DNA from: Rivularia sp. MS3
Lineage (GTDB): Bacteria; Cyanobacteriota; Cyanobacteriia; Cyanobacteriales; Nostocaceae
DNA length: 64,000 nt
Assembly: GCA_019192545.1 (NCBI GenBank)
Contig: JAHCMI010000003.1
Location: 124,001-188,000, forward strand
Direction of reading: 5' to 3'
The position numbers were made by a program, and so were the translations under genes. The notes below the pieces were generated by a model. The model did no database searches, was not told where the DNA came from, and was given only the letters and a program-made list of their open reading frames with translations. Positions 35,105-44,973 of this stretch are shown one piece after another. How positions within the stretch are numbered: the stretch's first letter is position 1; each line of letters opens with the position of its first letter.

Positions 35105-35647
35105 TTAGAATCTTTCTGTCTCTCCCGGTAAATTTATAGCCCCTTCATCTGTGTTAAAGAAATTTTTCGCCGCATCGTTTTGATAAATGCATTTAACGTC
35201 AAGTTCTTTACTATCTAATCTGCCTGTAAAGCCAAAAGTATTTAAACGATTTTTACAGTCTCTTACTTGATCTGATGTCACTAGATTTCTTTGTCTTAAA
35301 ATCTCCCAGTTACTTTGACGCAAAACACATCCAGGGCGCATACTGGGTTGAGCAACATAAACATTAAAGGGGTTGAGAGTTACAAACAGTCTGGTATCCA
35401 TCACCATTGCACTAGCCCCATACTGAACGCAAACCTCTGGATTGGGCGCTTTTGTATCAATATACTCGCGAGAAGCCACATTAGATGGTGTAAAGGTTAC
35501 TGTAGAGCTAAAAGCAATACCAATACCAATACCTAGAATAAAAATGCCCCCCAGAATGGCAATGGTTGTGAAATTAAATACTGAGGAGACAGGGTTAGAA
35601 CCTCTTGAAGAGGTATTAGCCGACCTACTATTATATTTACGTTTCAT
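35105..35647 (-). CDS. DUF3172 membrane-anchored protein
   Basis: 180 residues of a family known mainly from cyanobacteria. A Ser/Arg-rich N-terminus (SRSANTSSRG), one membrane segment near 27-50 (TIAILGGIFILGIGIGIAF), then a soluble domain of about 125 residues with several Cys (PEVCVQYGA, PGCVLRQSNW, RDCKNRL, VKCIYQND). Their spacing may allow disulfides if the domain is periplasmic or lumenal. The segment MDTRLFVTLNPFNVYV is typical of the family. Function unknown. Confidence 0.8.
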   Translation of the reverse strand: MKRKYNSRSANTSSRGSNPVSSVFNFTTIAILGGIFILGIGIGIAFSSTVTFTPSNVASREYIDTKAPNPEVCVQYGASAMVMDTRLFVTLNPFNVYVAQPSMRPGCVLRQSNWEILRQRNLVTSDQVRDCKNRLNTFGFTGRLDSKELDVKCIYQNDAAKNFFNTDEGAINLPGETERF

Positions 35648-35869
35648 GTCTGCTTTTTAATTTCACGCCTCGTATAACGTCTCTCGTAGTTAAACAATAT
35701 TTCCTTCTTTAAGTATGACGATTATTTAATAGAATTGTCTGCTACTTTAGCAATAATGTTTCAACTTAATTACAAAAATAGATGATAGGGTAATAGGTAA
35801 TAGTAATGAGGAAAAATAAATTTTCGTTACTTACTTCCTCTTGACTTTAAACTATTTTCCATACTCAAT

Positions 35870-36010
35870 AAGTAACCCTCAATTACTCTGAGCCGCACGC
35901 TTCGCGTGAACGGGTTCAGCAGGCGCACTCACAGAGATTGCCTCCGGCTTAAATGGGGGAACCCGCGCAACACACTGGCTCCCCAAGACATCGCTTGCTG
36001 CTTCACCAAT
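35870..36010. repeat. Structured GC-rich intergenic stretch before ndhN end
   Basis: A GC-richer island (GCACGCTTCGCGTGAACGGG then TTCAGCAGGCGC) in AT-rich surroundings. GCACGCTTCGCGTG folds to a tight hairpin around TTC. It resembles dispersed GC-rich repeats, and no ORF is in it. Confidence 0.4.
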
Positions 36011-36019
36011 TACCAGTTA

Positions 36020-36499
36020 CTAGCTAGCTACAGCTAAAGTCTCTTCTAAAGGCATAAAACGGAAAGCGCGATCGCCACCTCTTTCAATTACAACTTTTAC
36101 TCTTGGCTCTATTTTAGGTAGATTTGCCAAATATTCTAATTCTTGATCCTCAAGGATATGTCCATCAACAATCCACAACACTAATCCCTTGGATTTCGGA
36201 GGCAAATTCTCCAACTGAGTACTAATAATTGGTGGAACGTAATAAACATAACCAACCGCAGCGCCATTAGATGTGCTTTTTTTACCAAGGTGCGGGGGTC
36301 TGACACCATGAATACCAGTCAAATAGGCAGCTACATCACCCAATCCTTTACCACTAATACACAGAGCGTTGTAGCCTTTTGCACGCAAACGGCGACGATA
36401 GCGACCTTCAAACCCGCCTTCTAAAGGTACGTATACCCCTAATGCGCCAAATTTCTCTAATTTGCGAATAAAACCGCCACCAGTAGTTAGTAATGCCAT
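36020..36499 (-). CDS. ndhN: NAD(P)H-quinone oxidoreductase subunit N
   Basis: 159 residues, a peripheral subunit of the cyanobacterial/plastid NDH-1 complex that takes electrons from ferredoxin into the plastoquinone pool (cyclic flow, CO2 uptake, respiration). Diagnostic stretches are MALLTTGGGFIRKLEKFGAL, LEGGFEGRYRRRLRAKGY, LGDVAAYLTGIHGVRPPHLG and GLVLWIVDGHILEDQEL. NdhN has no bacterial complex I counterpart outside the photosynthetic type, so it is good evidence of a cyanobacterium. It diverges from the ribosomal operon. Confidence 0.95.
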   Translation of the reverse strand: MALLTTGGGFIRKLEKFGALGVYVPLEGGFEGRYRRRLRAKGYNALCISGKGLGDVAAYLTGIHGVRPPHLGKKSTSNGAAVGYVYYVPPIISTQLENLPPKSKGLVLWIVDGHILEDQELEYLANLPKIEPRVKVVIERGGDRAFRFMPLEETLAVAS

Positions 36500-37434
36500 A
36501 GACCTTTTTCAAATATCGTTTCGATAATTCTATTATCTGTTATCAGTTAACAGTTAGCAGTTATCAGCGTTCGGTAACCAGCGAACAGTTTTCTATTGAT
36601 AACTAATACTTCTAATACCATACATATAAAGATGATTAGCCTACCTGACGATGGGCTTTGTTTGTATAGCTTCAGATTTACAGTTTGTTAGCGTTAGGGA
36701 AGCATGTCTAAAAGCCATAGCGTTTTCGATTCACACATAGATAGGCTAACTGATAAATGCTAACTGCACGTTTAAAAAAATCTGGACAAACGAAAATAGA
36801 TAATTTATATTATTAGATTGTGACCAATTTTTAATCGAAAGCTGTTTTGCAAAAAAAATCTTGACTTGAGCTTGTTGTCGAAGGTTTGAGAGAATCTTTA
36901 GAAATAAGTTAGTCAAATTTGACAAGAGAGTGGTAAATTAAGAAGTCTTGAGGTAAACTTAGGACGTTTGATTGAAATCAGAAACAATTGTTTAAGATTT
37001 TGCAAGCAGAAAGGTCATGTTGGTAACGGCGTAACCCCAGCCTTTGAAAAAAGGATACTGAGCAGGTATATCGCTGCTTAAGTCCGACGTTCTATTTATA
37101 AATAAGTGCCAAAGTAATTGCTTAGATATAGCAATGCTGCACAATTGCAAAGCTGTTTTTTAGCATTGCATTTCTAATTCTTTAGTCCTTCCTTCTGGGA
37201 AGGTACTTTTGACTGCGCCGATAAATTAAAGATATTTCTGAGTTTTCGACGTAGTAAACATCAAAAATAAGAAAGCTCCGATGGAAGTTGGATGGCTATT
37301 ACCTAAGCATTTCCGGACTTCTGAGTTTTCTTGATTCTAAGGCGGGCTGTTACTAAAAAGTAACTTCATAATTGCCTCCAACATCTAAAATTCCGAAATA
37401 ATGCGGAAAATTTGTACAAAGGAGACTTGTAACT
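36500..37434 (+). promoter_or_regulatory. 0.9-kb leader region ahead of the ribosomal superoperon
   Basis: No credible ORF. It begins with AGTTAGCAGTTATCAG heptamers behind ndhN, then a large inverted element at 36632-36749. A TTGACT box lies at 36861 with no convincing -10. Further in there is a GCAATGCT/AGCATTGC pair (37126-37167) and a CCTTCC-TTCT-GGAAGG hairpin near 37186-37202. AAAGGAG at 37418 serves the rplC GTG start. The region must contain the promoter and probably an mRNA leader. No known riboswitch or leader class is recognised. Confidence 0.5.
36632..36749. repeat. Large imperfect inverted-repeat element
   Basis: GATTAGCCTACCTGACGATG at the left pairs roughly with AGATAGGCTAAC at the right, and GATGGGCTTTG with TAAAAGCCATAG inside. 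The central part GCGTTAGGGAAGCATGTCTA is of a type seen widely in cyanobacterial intergenic DNA, by recollection. It is probably a miniature interspersed repeat between ndhN and the ribosomal operon. Confidence 0.45.
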
Positions 37435-38067
37435 GTGTCTGTAGGTATTCTCGGCACCAAAGTGGGTATGACTCAAGTTTTTGACGATGCAGGAGCAGCA
37501 ATCCCTGTGACTGTAGTTCAAGCTGGGCCATGTACCGTAACCCAAATCAAAACGCAGCAGACCGACGGTTACTCCGCCATTCAATTAGCATATGGTGAAG
37601 TAAAAGAAAAAGCTTTAAACAAGCCGAAATTGGGGCATTTAGCAAAAGCATCTGCCTCACCTTTACGGCATTTAGAAGAATATCGTGCCCAAAATACGGA
37701 TGATTATTCTTTAGGTCAGCAGGTTAGTGCTGATATTTTTGAAGCAGGTCAGCTAGTAGATGTAGCCGGTACAAGTATCGGTCGCGGTTTTGCAGGCAAC
37801 CAGAAACGTAATAACTTCGGCAGAGGTCCGATGTCTCATGGTTCTAAAAATCATAGAGAACCAGGTTCTATCGGTGCAGGTACTACCCCCGGTCGTGTTT
37901 ATCCCGGTAAGCGGATGGCAGGACGATTAGGAGGTAAGCGTATTACGGTTCGCAAGCTGAAAGTCGTGCGAGTCGATGCAGAGAAAAATTTATTGTTAAT
38001 TAAGGGAGCTATTCCTGGCAAGCCAGGAGCATTAGTTAATATTGTCCCTGCAAAAGAAGTGAAATAG
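37435..38067 (+). CDS. rplC: 50S ribosomal protein L3
   Basis: 210 residues; nucleates 50S assembly and reaches the peptidyl-transferase centre. The GTG start at 37435 is supported by AAAGGAG 11 bases before and the N-terminus [17 protein letters not shown]. The central loop has [20 protein letters not shown], the usual L3 signature. It is the first gene of the superoperon here: rpsJ, which precedes L3 in most bacteria, is absent, as is normal in cyanobacteria where it sits with tuf. Confidence 0.97.
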   Translation: MSVGILGTKVGMTQVFDDAGAAIPVTVVQAGPCTVTQIKTQQTDGYSAIQLAYGEVKEKALNKPKLGHLAKASASPLRHLEEYRAQNTDDYSLGQQVSADIFEAGQLVDVAGTSIGRGFAGNQKRNNFGRGPMSHGSKNHREPGSIGAGTTPGRVYPGKRMAGRLGGKRITVRKLKVVRVDAEKNLLLIKGAIPGKPGALVNIVPAKEVK

Positions 38068-38213
38068 TCATTTGTCATTCAATGAAGCAGATGTAAATTG
38101 CGGATTTGGGACTCCACAAGTAAGAAGAAGCCTGAATCTAAGTTGATTAGAAAGTAGAAACTTTCGAGTACATAAATACAAATGGCAAATGACTAATCTA
38201 AGAGGACGCAAAA

Positions 38214-38846
38214 ATGGTAGATTGTGCAGTTAAAAATTGGCAGGGAGAAGAAGTCGGACAGAAAACCTTGGAGTTGAAAGTTGCCAAGGAAGAAAGTGCT
38301 TCTCATGTCGTTCATAGAGCCTTGGTTCGACAAATGACTAATGCTCGCCAGGGAAATGCTAGTACTAAAACCCGCGCTGAAGTTCGAGGTGGCGGTCGCA
38401 AACCCTGGAGACAAAAGGGTACAGGACGCGCTCGTGCGGGTTCTACTCGTTCGCCGTTATGGCGCGGTGGTGGTGTAATCTTTGGTCCGAAACCCAAAGA
38501 ATACAACTTGAACATGAATCGTAAAGAGCGTCGTTTAGCTTTACGAACAGCTTTGGGCAGTCGTGCTGAAGACATGATTGTTGTAGAAGAATTCAGCGAG
38601 CAATTACAACGTCCCAAAACGAAAGATTTAGTAGAAGCGATTTCTCGTTGGGGTTCTCAACCCAACCAAAAAACTTTATTGATTCTATCGGAACGTTCGG
38701 AAAATATATATTTGTCAGCTCGCAATATAGAAAACGTTAGGTTGATGGTAGCAGACCAGCTTAATGTTTTTGATTTGCTGCACGCAGACAAAATTGTGGT
38801 TACTGCTAACGCAATAGATAAAATTCAGGAGGTCTACGGTGCCTAA
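38214..38846 (+). CDS. rplD: 50S ribosomal protein L4
   Basis: 210 residues. It lines the exit tunnel, and in some bacteria it represses its own operon through a leader, so the long leader upstream is of interest. [20 protein letters not shown] and [15 protein letters not shown] form the extended tunnel loop. The gene overlaps rplW by 8 bases, which suggests coupled translation. It lies 146 bases after rplC. Confidence 0.97.
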   Translation: MVDCAVKNWQGEEVGQKTLELKVAKEESASHVVHRALVRQMTNARQGNASTKTRAEVRGGGRKPWRQKGTGRARAGSTRSPLWRGGGVIFGPKPKEYNLNMNRKERRLALRTALGSRAEDMIVVEEFSEQLQRPKTKDLVEAISRWGSQPNQKTLLILSERSENIYLSARNIENVRLMVADQLNVFDLLHADKIVVTANAIDKIQEVYGA

Positions 38847-39153
38847 ATTTGACCCCCGCAATCTTCCCGATTTAATACGTCGTCCGATTGTTACCGAAAA
38901 GGCAACAATTCAGATGGAGTACAACAAATACACTTTTGAAGTATTGCCAAAAGCAACAAAAACTCAAATAAAAGCGGCAATTGAAGGTTTATTTGATGTC
39001 AAAGTTTTAAAAGTGAATACTGCCGTCAAGCCTCGAAAAAAGAAGCGCGTTGGTAGGTTCATTGGATTTAAACCCCAGTACAAAAAAGCAGTTGTGACTG
39101 TAGCATCAGGGGATGAAGAAAAGATTCGTCAGGTTCTGTTCCCAGACGTTTAA
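38839..39153 (+). CDS. rplW: 50S ribosomal protein L23
   Basis: 104 residues, at the tunnel exit where SRP and trigger factor dock. GTG start at 38839, inside the end of rplD, with AGGAGG at 38827-38832. [16 protein letters not shown] and [19 protein letters not shown] are family signatures. Followed by a 155-base gap with AGGAGTT heptamers before rplB. Confidence 0.96.
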   Translation: MPKFDPRNLPDLIRRPIVTEKATIQMEYNKYTFEVLPKATKTQIKAAIEGLFDVKVLKVNTAVKPRKKKRVGRFIGFKPQYKKAVVTVASGDEEKIRQVLFPDV

Positions 39154-39308
39154 TTTAGGTTAAAGGTTAAAGGTCGAAGACGAAAAAATTTAGGAGTTAG
39201 GAGTTAGGAGTTAAAAGTTAGCAATAAATTAATTATTCTCTATCTTTCCTTCCCTCTCTTCCCCCCTTGCTGCGAAATGATTTCTAAATAAGTTTAAAGT
39301 TTAAAATT
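39154..39308. repeat. GTTAGGA heptamers between rplW and rplB
   Basis: GGAGTTAGGAGTTAGGAGTT (about 39191-39213) is a clean run of three heptamers, followed by CTTCCC-type stretches. Confidence 0.6.
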
Positions 39309-40172
39309 ATGGGTACTCGTTCATTTCGTCCCTACACCCCTAGTAATCGTCAAGCGACGACTTCCGACTTTGCGGAAATTACAAAGTCAAAGCCAGAAAA
39401 ATCCTTAACCCAGCATATTCATCGGGCAAAAGGTAGAAATAATCGTGGTGTAATAACCAGTCGTCGTCGGGGTGGCGGACACAAACGTCTTTATCGGATT
39501 ATCGATTTTAAAAGAGATAAGCGGGGTATTCCTGGTACCGTCCAGGCAATTGAATATGACCCCAATCGTAATGCAAGAATCGCACTCGTAGCTTATGAAG
39601 ATGGCGAAAAGCGCTATATATTGCAACCAAATGGCATGAAAGTCGGAACCACAATTATAGCTGGTCCGGATTCTCCCATTGAGAACGGGAATGCTTTACC
39701 TTTATCAAATATGCCCTTGGGTACCGGCGTACACAACGTAGAATTAATTGCTGGAAAAGGCGGTCAAATAGTACGTTCGGCTGGCGCGGTTGCTCAAGTA
39801 ATGGCGAAAGATGGTAATTACGTAACTTTGAAATTGCCTTCGGGAGAAGTTCGCATGATTCGGCGTGAATGTTACGCCACCATCGGACAGGTTGGTAATG
39901 TAGAAGCCAGAAACCAAAGCTTGGGTAAAGCAGGCAGAAATCGTTGGAGAGGTCGCCGTCCCAAGGTTAGAGGTAGTGTAATGAACCCTTGCGACCACCC
40001 CCACGGTGGTGGTGAAGGACGCGCACCAATCGGTCGTAGCGGTCCGGTTACTCCTTGGGGTAAACCGACTTTAGGTAAGAAAACTCGCAAGCCTAAAAAA
40101 GCCAGCAGTAAATTGATTGTTCGTCGCCGTCGTAAGTCCGGTAAGCGCGGACGCGGTGGTCGTCAATCTTAG
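39309..40172 (+). CDS. rplB: 50S ribosomal protein L2
   Basis: 287 residues, normal for the family; needed for subunit joining and peptidyl transfer. [15 protein letters not shown] at the start, [16 protein letters not shown], and the C-terminal [19 protein letters not shown] with the essential histidine. Directly after the stop comes the hairpin repeat shared with bamA. Confidence 0.97.
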   Translation: MGTRSFRPYTPSNRQATTSDFAEITKSKPEKSLTQHIHRAKGRNNRGVITSRRRGGGHKRLYRIIDFKRDKRGIPGTVQAIEYDPNRNARIALVAYEDGEKRYILQPNGMKVGTTIIAGPDSPIENGNALPLSNMPLGTGVHNVELIAGKGGQIVRSAGAVAQVMAKDGNYVTLKLPSGEVRMIRRECYATIGQVGNVEARNQSLGKAGRNRWRGRRPKVRGSVMNPCDHPHGGGEGRAPIGRSGPVTPWGKPTLGKKTRKPKKASSKLIVRRRRKSGKRGRGGRQS

Positions 40173-40180
40173 GGATTTTG

Positions 40181-40250
40181 AATTTTGGATTTTGCGAAAA
40201 GTTGGGGGTGTAGATTTTCTTTCACCCAAGCTTTCTAAGACGGATTTTTG
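40181..40250 (+). repeat. Hairpin repeat after rplB stop (copy 2)
   Basis: AATTTTGGATTTTGCGAAAA is followed by GTTGGGGGTG, a loop, CACCCAAGCTTTC and TAAGACGGATTTTTG. Sequence and order match the repeat after bamA (14361-14430). It lies 9 bases after the rplB stop and ends in a T-run, so transcription through the operon must pass it. Confidence 0.65.
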
Positions 40251-40358
40251 ATTCTTTAGTTACAGCATCTTGCTCCCTAGTAGTTAATAAATTTTTGATA
40301 GTTAATCTTCTAAAATTTTTCCTCTAGGGATTGAGATGGTAACACTACCTAAATAATC

Positions 40359-40425
40359 TAAAATTCAAAATCTAAAATTCAAAATCTATAATCCAAAATC
40401 TAAAATCTAAAATCTAAATTGTCCT
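40359..40425. repeat. AAAATCTAA tandem array before rpsS
   Basis: TCTAAAATTCAAAATCTAAA and variants repeat a 9-10-base unit about seven times up to the rpsS start codon. No ribosome-binding site is visible, because the array fills that position; translation may rely on A-rich, unstructured mRNA. Confidence 0.65.
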
Positions 40426-40701
40426 ATGGGTCGTTCTCTTAAAAAAGGTCCTTTTATTGCAGACCATCTATTGAAAAAGATTGATAAGCTAAATGAGACC
40501 AATAAAAAAGAAGTTATAAAAACTTGGTCAAGAGCTTCCACTATTTTGCCAATGATGGTTGGTCATACTATCGCAGTTCATAACGGAAAACAACACGTTC
40601 CGGTTTTTATCAGCGACCAAATGGTTGGTCATAAACTGGGAGAATTTGCTCCTACTCGTACTTATAGAGGTCACTCTAGAGACAAAAAAGGAGGTAGATA
40701 A
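40426..40701 (+). CDS. rpsS: 30S ribosomal protein S19
   Basis: 91 residues, binds the 16S head. It starts [20 protein letters not shown] and has the usual [20 protein letters not shown] and C-terminal [15 protein letters not shown]. No Shine-Dalgarno sequence precedes the start; a short AT-rich repeat array does. Confidence 0.97.
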   Translation: MGRSLKKGPFIADHLLKKIDKLNETNKKEVIKTWSRASTILPMMVGHTIAVHNGKQHVPVFISDQMVGHKLGEFAPTRTYRGHSRDKKGGR

Positions 40702-40754
40702 AAAAAAGCCGCTAATAGCGAATTGATGCAATTAGTAAAGGAGTAAAAATAATT

Positions 40755-41114
40755 ATGGCTACTGATACTAAAGAAGTAAAAGCGATTGCTAGATATATAC
40801 GTATGTCACCTTTTAAAGTACGTCGCGTACTTGACCAAATTAGAGGACGTACTTATCGCGAAGCATTAATAATTTTGGAATTTATGCCTTACAGAGCCTG
40901 CGACCCAGTTTTAAAGGTTCTTAGAAGCGCTGCTGCGAATGCCGAACATAACGAAGGATTAGATAGAGCTTCTCTAGTAGTTTCCACAGCATTTGCAGAC
41001 CAAGGTCCAGTATTCAAGCGTTATCAACCTAGAGCGCAGGGTAGAGCATATCAAATTCGCAAGCCCACATGTCATATAACCGTTGCAGTATCAGCAGATC
41101 CAGCAGCGAATTAA
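40755..41114 (+). CDS. rplV: 50S ribosomal protein L22
   Basis: 119 residues, lines the exit tunnel. [20 protein letters not shown] and the tunnel hairpin with [18 protein letters not shown] are clear. AAAGGAG lies 12 bases before the start. It lies between rpsS and rpsC as in other bacteria. Confidence 0.97.
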   Translation: MATDTKEVKAIARYIRMSPFKVRRVLDQIRGRTYREALIILEFMPYRACDPVLKVLRSAAANAEHNEGLDRASLVVSTAFADQGPVFKRYQPRAQGRAYQIRKPTCHITVAVSADPAAN

Positions 41115-41208
41115 GTAAGCACTCCCTTTCAGAGTAATTTGAAAATATAAATAAACAAATTAGCTAACAAACTATCAGAGTGCGAAAAAAATTTAGAGGA
41201 GAACATAA

Positions 41209-41961
41209 GTGGGACAAAAGATAAATCCAATTGGATTTCGCCTTGGGATTACAAAAGAACATCAATCTCGTTGGTTTGCAGACCCTTCTCGATATCCCGA
41301 ATTACTGCAAGAAGACCATAAACTTCGTCAGTATATAGATAATAAATTAGGTAGAAACGCTCAAAATAATGCCGGTATTTCTGAAGTTAAAATTGAGCGT
41401 AAAGCAGATCAAATTGACTTAGAAGTACGTACTGCCAGACCTGGCGTAGTTGTAGGTAGAGGCGGACAAGGTATTGAAGCATTACGTACCGGACTGCAAA
41501 AAGAATTAGGCGGTAATCGTCAAATTCGTATCAATGTAGTGGAAGTACAGCGTGTTGATGCTGACGCTTTTTTGATTGGCGAATACATCGCTCAACAACT
41601 CGAACGACGGGTTTCTTTCCGCCGAGTAGTGCGTCAAGCCATACAAAGAGCGCAGCGTGCTGGCGTACAAGGAATCAAAATTCAAGTTAGCGGACGCTTA
41701 AACGGTGCAGAAATTGCCCGTACAGAATGGACTCGTGAAGGTAGAGTTCCATTACATACCTTAAGAGCTAACATTGATTACGCTTACGTAACCGCTAAAA
41801 CTATATACGGTATTCTTGGCATCAAAGTTTGGGTATTCAAAGGAGAAGTTATTCCCGGAGAAGAAGAAGCACCAACTTCTAACCCCAGAAACGAGCGGGA
41901 ACCTCGTCGCCGTCAAAATCGCCGTCGTCCTTCCTTTGAAGACCGTTCAAATGAGAATTAG
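41209..41961 (+). CDS. rpsC: 30S ribosomal protein S3
   Basis: 250 residues; forms the mRNA entry site. GTG start at 41209, with GAGGAG upstream, reading [20 protein letters not shown]. The KH domain has [13 protein letters not shown]. The C-terminal tail is Arg-rich ([16 protein letters not shown]), as in cyanobacteria and plastids. Confidence 0.97.
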   Translation: MGQKINPIGFRLGITKEHQSRWFADPSRYPELLQEDHKLRQYIDNKLGRNAQNNAGISEVKIERKADQIDLEVRTARPGVVVGRGGQGIEALRTGLQKELGGNRQIRINVVEVQRVDADAFLIGEYIAQQLERRVSFRRVVRQAIQRAQRAGVQGIKIQVSGRLNGAEIARTEWTREGRVPLHTLRANIDYAYVTAKTIYGILGIKVWVFKGEVIPGEEEAPTSNPRNEREPRRRQNRRRPSFEDRSNEN

Positions 41962-42093
41962 TTATTAGTAGTTAGTGGATAGTAGATAGCGGTTAGTGGA
42001 TAGTAGTTAATAAATCAACGAAAACTAACAACTAACAACTAACAACCAACAACTAACAACTAACAACCAACAGCTAACAACTAACAACTAACA
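41962..42093. repeat. Opposed heptamer arrays between rpsC and rplP
   Basis: Left half: TTAGTAGTTAGTGGATAGTA and similar. Right half: CAACTAACAACTAACAACTA and CCAACAACTAAC, about ten CAACTAA units running to the rplP ATG. The halves are complementary and can fold into a long hairpin inside the polycistronic mRNA. Confidence 0.75.
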
Positions 42094-42519
42094 ATGTTAA
42101 GTCCAAAAAGAACTAAATTCCGCAAACAACATCGCGGTCGTATGAGAGGTTTAGCATCACGGGGTTGCAATATCAACTTTGGTGAATTTGCCCTCCAAGC
42201 TCAAGAGCCATCTTGGATTACCTCACGACAAATAGAAGCTTCTCGACGAGCAATGACTCGTTACGTGCGTAGGGGCGGAAAAATCTGGATTAGAGTATTT
42301 CCCGACAAGCCCGTAACAATGCGTCCCGCAGAAACCCGAATGGGTTCTGGTAAAGGTAATCCAGAATATTGGGTAGCCGTAGTTAAACCAGGAAGAATTA
42401 TGTTTGAAATTGCTGGCGTAGCAGAAGAAACTGCTCGTGAAGCAATGCGTTTAGCTTCACATAAGCTACCAATTAAAACTAAATTTATTGCCCGTGCCGA
42501 TCAGGAGCCTTCCTCGTAG
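42094..42519 (+). CDS. rplP: 50S ribosomal protein L16
   Basis: 141 residues; helps place tRNA in the A site. [19 protein letters not shown] at the N-terminus and [20 protein letters not shown] are diagnostic. The start codon follows directly on a CAACTAA heptamer array, so no Shine-Dalgarno sequence is present. Confidence 0.97.
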   Translation: MLSPKRTKFRKQHRGRMRGLASRGCNINFGEFALQAQEPSWITSRQIEASRRAMTRYVRRGGKIWIRVFPDKPVTMRPAETRMGSGKGNPEYWVAVVKPGRIMFEIAGVAEETAREAMRLASHKLPIKTKFIARADQEPSS

Positions 42520-42526
42520 ATTAATT

Positions 42527-42763
42527 ATGCCTTTCCCTAAAATTTCTGAAGCAAGAGATTTGAGTGACGAGCAGCTAACGCAAGAAATTAATGCAACTAA
42601 AAAGCAATTATTTGACTTGCGTTTGCAACAAGCAACTCGACAACTTGAGAAACCCGCACAGTTTAAGCACTTACGTCACCGTCTAGCTCAATTAATGACG
42701 GTAGAAGGAGAACGTAAACGCGCTGCAAATTCTCAGGATTCAGAGTCAGTAATTAGTGAATAA
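42527..42763 (+). CDS. rpmC: 50S ribosomal protein L29
   Basis: 78 residues. The ATG at 42527 (MPFPKISEARDLSDEQL) is chosen over an in-frame GTG inside rplP, because the family starts near ARDLSDEQL. It is 7 bases after the rplP stop. FDLRLQQATRQLEKPAQF and HRLAQLMTV match L29. The tail is slightly long. Confidence 0.95.
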   Translation: MPFPKISEARDLSDEQLTQEINATKKQLFDLRLQQATRQLEKPAQFKHLRHRLAQLMTVEGERKRAANSQDSESVISE

Positions 42764-42807
42764 TTATTTTTAGCTTGTCACTCATACCAACATGAAAATA
42801 GTAAATT

Positions 42808-43056
42808 ATGGCTATTAAAGAAAGAGTTGGCTTAGTAGTCAGCGACAAAATGGACAAAACTGTAGTCGTTGCCGTTGAAAACCGCGATAGCCATCAAAAG
42901 TACGGCAAAATTGTAGTTACAACCAGACGCTACAAAGCTCACGACGAAGAAAATAACTGTAAAGAAGGCGATCGCGTTCGCATTCAGGAAACCAGACCCC
43001 TAAGCAAGACTAAGCGCTGGCAGGTTAAGGAAGTCCTCAGTAGCAGGAATAATTGA
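42808..43056 (+). CDS. rpsQ: 30S ribosomal protein S17
   Basis: 82 residues; binds 16S rRNA early in assembly. [20 protein letters not shown] and the late [17 protein letters not shown] are the family signature. A HIP1 octamer lies within the coding sequence (GGCGATCGCG). Confidence 0.97.
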   Translation: MAIKERVGLVVSDKMDKTVVVAVENRDSHQKYGKIVVTTRRYKAHDEENNCKEGDRVRIQETRPLSKTKRWQVKEVLSSRNN

Positions 43057-43106
43057 TAAACATCGGTTGTTACATAGCGTGAGCAACTTTACAATGGAGA
43101 ATAATT

Positions 43107-43475
43107 GTGATACAAGCCCAGTCTTACCTTAACGTTGCGGATAACAGCGGTGCCCGTAAATTAATGTGCATCCGCGTTCTGGGTGCTGGAAACCGTAGCT
43201 ATGGCAGCATTGGCGATAGGATTATCGCCGTAGTAAAAGATGCCCAACCGAATATGGCAATTAAGAAGTCTGATGTAGTTCAGGCTGTGATTGTACGTAC
43301 AAAGAAAGGCGTAAATCGTGACAGTGGCATGACAATCCGTTTTGATGACAATGCCGCAGTCATAATTAACCAAGATGGAAATCCCAGAGGGACGCGGGTA
43401 TTTGGTCCCGTAGCGCGTGAATTGCGCGAAAGAAACTTTACTAAAATAGTTTCTCTGGCACCGGAGGTACTGTAA
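43107..43475 (+). CDS. rplN: 50S ribosomal protein L14
   Basis: 122 residues; forms an intersubunit bridge. GTG start at 43107, [20 protein letters not shown], and the [21 protein letters not shown]-terminal part. Its stop codon shares one base with the rplX start, so translation is coupled. Confidence 0.97.
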   Translation: MIQAQSYLNVADNSGARKLMCIRVLGAGNRSYGSIGDRIIAVVKDAQPNMAIKKSDVVQAVIVRTKKGVNRDSGMTIRFDDNAAVIINQDGNPRGTRVFGPVARELRERNFTKIVSLAPEVL

Positions 43476-43828
43476 TGACAGTTAAGAAAAAATCAAAACC
43501 TCAATTTCATAAGATGCACGTCAAAACCGGGGATACCGTACAGGTAGTTTCTGGTAAAGACAAAGGAAAAGTCGGTGAAATTGTTCGGGCAATTCCTAAA
43601 GATAGTAAAGTAATTGTCAAAGGTGTAAATGTAAAAACGAAGCACGTAAAGCCGCAACAAGAAGGCGAATCGGGGAAAATTGTGACTCAAGAATTCCCTA
43701 TTCATAGTTCTAACGTGATGCTTTATTCCACCAAGGAAAACGTCGTTTCTCGCGTATGTTATACCTTTACCCAAGAGGGTAAGAAAGTACGTATGTTAAA
43801 GAAAACCGGGGAAATTTTAGATAAATAA
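43475..43828 (+). CDS. rplX: 50S ribosomal protein L24
   Basis: 117 residues; initiator of 50S assembly. The KOW motif is seen in [20 protein letters not shown]. The ATG overlaps the rplN stop by one base, and GGAGG (43462-43466) lies upstream. After the stop comes GAGTTAGGAGTTAAGAG, a heptamer run. Confidence 0.96.
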   Translation: MTVKKKSKPQFHKMHVKTGDTVQVVSGKDKGKVGEIVRAIPKDSKVIVKGVNVKTKHVKPQQEGESGKIVTQEFPIHSSNVMLYSTKENVVSRVCYTFTQEGKKVRMLKKTGEILDK

Positions 43829-43960
43829 GAGTTAGGAGTTAAGAGTTTAAAGTTTAAAGTTAATAATTAATAATTAGTAAACCTTTAACCTTTGACATTC
43901 AAACTTCAACCTTGTTTTAACACTTTATTCCCTGACCAAGCCCAGGGATTAGGAGAAAAA

Positions 43961-44506
43961 ATGGCAGTAGGATTAAAAAGTAAATACCTTGAAACTATTG
44001 TCCCCAATTTGATGAAGCAATTTGAATACACAAATATTCATCAGGTACCCAAAGTTACAAAAGTAACTGTTAACCGAGGATTGGGGGAAGCTTCTCAAAA
44101 TGCTAAAGCATTAGAAGCATCTTTAAGCGAAATAGCAATTATTACCGGTCAAAAGCCTGTAGTTACCAGAGCGAAGAAAGCGATCGCGGGTTTTAAAATT
44201 CGTGAAGGTATGCCTGTCGGAGTAATGGTTACTCTGAGAAGCTCTAAGATGTACGACTTTCTCGACCGTTTAATTAATTTGTCACTGCCTCGGATTCGTG
44301 ACTTTCGCGGTATCAGTCCGAAAAGCTTTGACGGTCGTGGGAATTACACTTTGGGTGTCAGAGAACAACTGATTTTTCCAGAGGTTGAATACGACAAAAT
44401 TGACCAGATTCGTGGAATGGATATTTCCATCATTACTACAGCTAGGAATGACGAAGAAGGTCGCGCTTTATTAAAAGAGATGGGAATGCCCTTCCGGGAG
44501 CAATAA
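43961..44506 (+). CDS. rplE: 50S ribosomal protein L5
   Basis: 181 residues; binds 5S rRNA and the P-site tRNA. The ATG at 43961 is chosen because AGGAG (43951-43955) precedes it and [20 protein letters not shown] is a normal start. The frame is open 23 codons further, across intergenic repeats. [20 protein letters not shown] and the late [11 protein letters not shown] are typical. Confidence 0.97.
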   Translation: MAVGLKSKYLETIVPNLMKQFEYTNIHQVPKVTKVTVNRGLGEASQNAKALEASLSEIAIITGQKPVVTRAKKAIAGFKIREGMPVGVMVTLRSSKMYDFLDRLINLSLPRIRDFRGISPKSFDGRGNYTLGVREQLIFPEVEYDKIDQIRGMDISIITTARNDEEGRALLKEMGMPFREQ

Positions 44507-44527
44507 GTTCATTTAACAGAGGAAAAG

Positions 44528-44929
44528 ATGGCGGCAAACGACACAATTGCAGATATGCTGACGCGCATCCGCAACGCCAATTTGGCTCGGCATCAAACAA
44601 CACAGGTGCCAGCGACAAAAATGACGCAAAGTATAGCTAAAGTACTGCAAGAAGAAGGCTTTATCACCGACTTTGAGACATCTGGAGAAGGATGGAGCAG
44701 CAAATTGGTAATTTCTTTAAAGTACAAAGGAAAAAATCGTCAACCAATTATTACTACTCTTAAAAGGGTTTCTAGACCTGGTTTGCGAGTTTATTCCAAT
44801 AAGAAAGATTTACCAAGAGTATTAGGTGGCATTGGTATAGCCATCATATCCACATCTTCCGGTATCATGACCGACCGTCAAGCACGCCAACAAAATGTAG
44901 GCGGCGAAGTACTTTGCTACGTTTGGTAG
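44528..44929 (+). CDS. rpsH: 30S ribosomal protein S8
   Basis: 133 residues; in E. coli it is the repressor of the spc operon, unknown here. [20 protein letters not shown] and the C-terminal [20 protein letters not shown] are diagnostic. rpsN, which often lies between rplE and rpsH, is missing, as in other cyanobacteria. GAGGAAAAG precedes the start. Confidence 0.97.
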   Translation: MAANDTIADMLTRIRNANLARHQTTQVPATKMTQSIAKVLQEEGFITDFETSGEGWSSKLVISLKYKGKNRQPIITTLKRVSRPGLRVYSNKKDLPRVLGGIGIAIISTSSGIMTDRQARQQNVGGEVLCYVW

Positions 44930-44973
44930 TTAAGAATAACGCAACCCGGAGAGATTTTTAAGGACAAAAAACC

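Noticed and set aside
36500-37434. tRNA or known leader RNA in the gap before rplC
   Set aside because: No T-loop GGTTCGAATCC-type motif or cloverleaf was found, here or in the other gaps.
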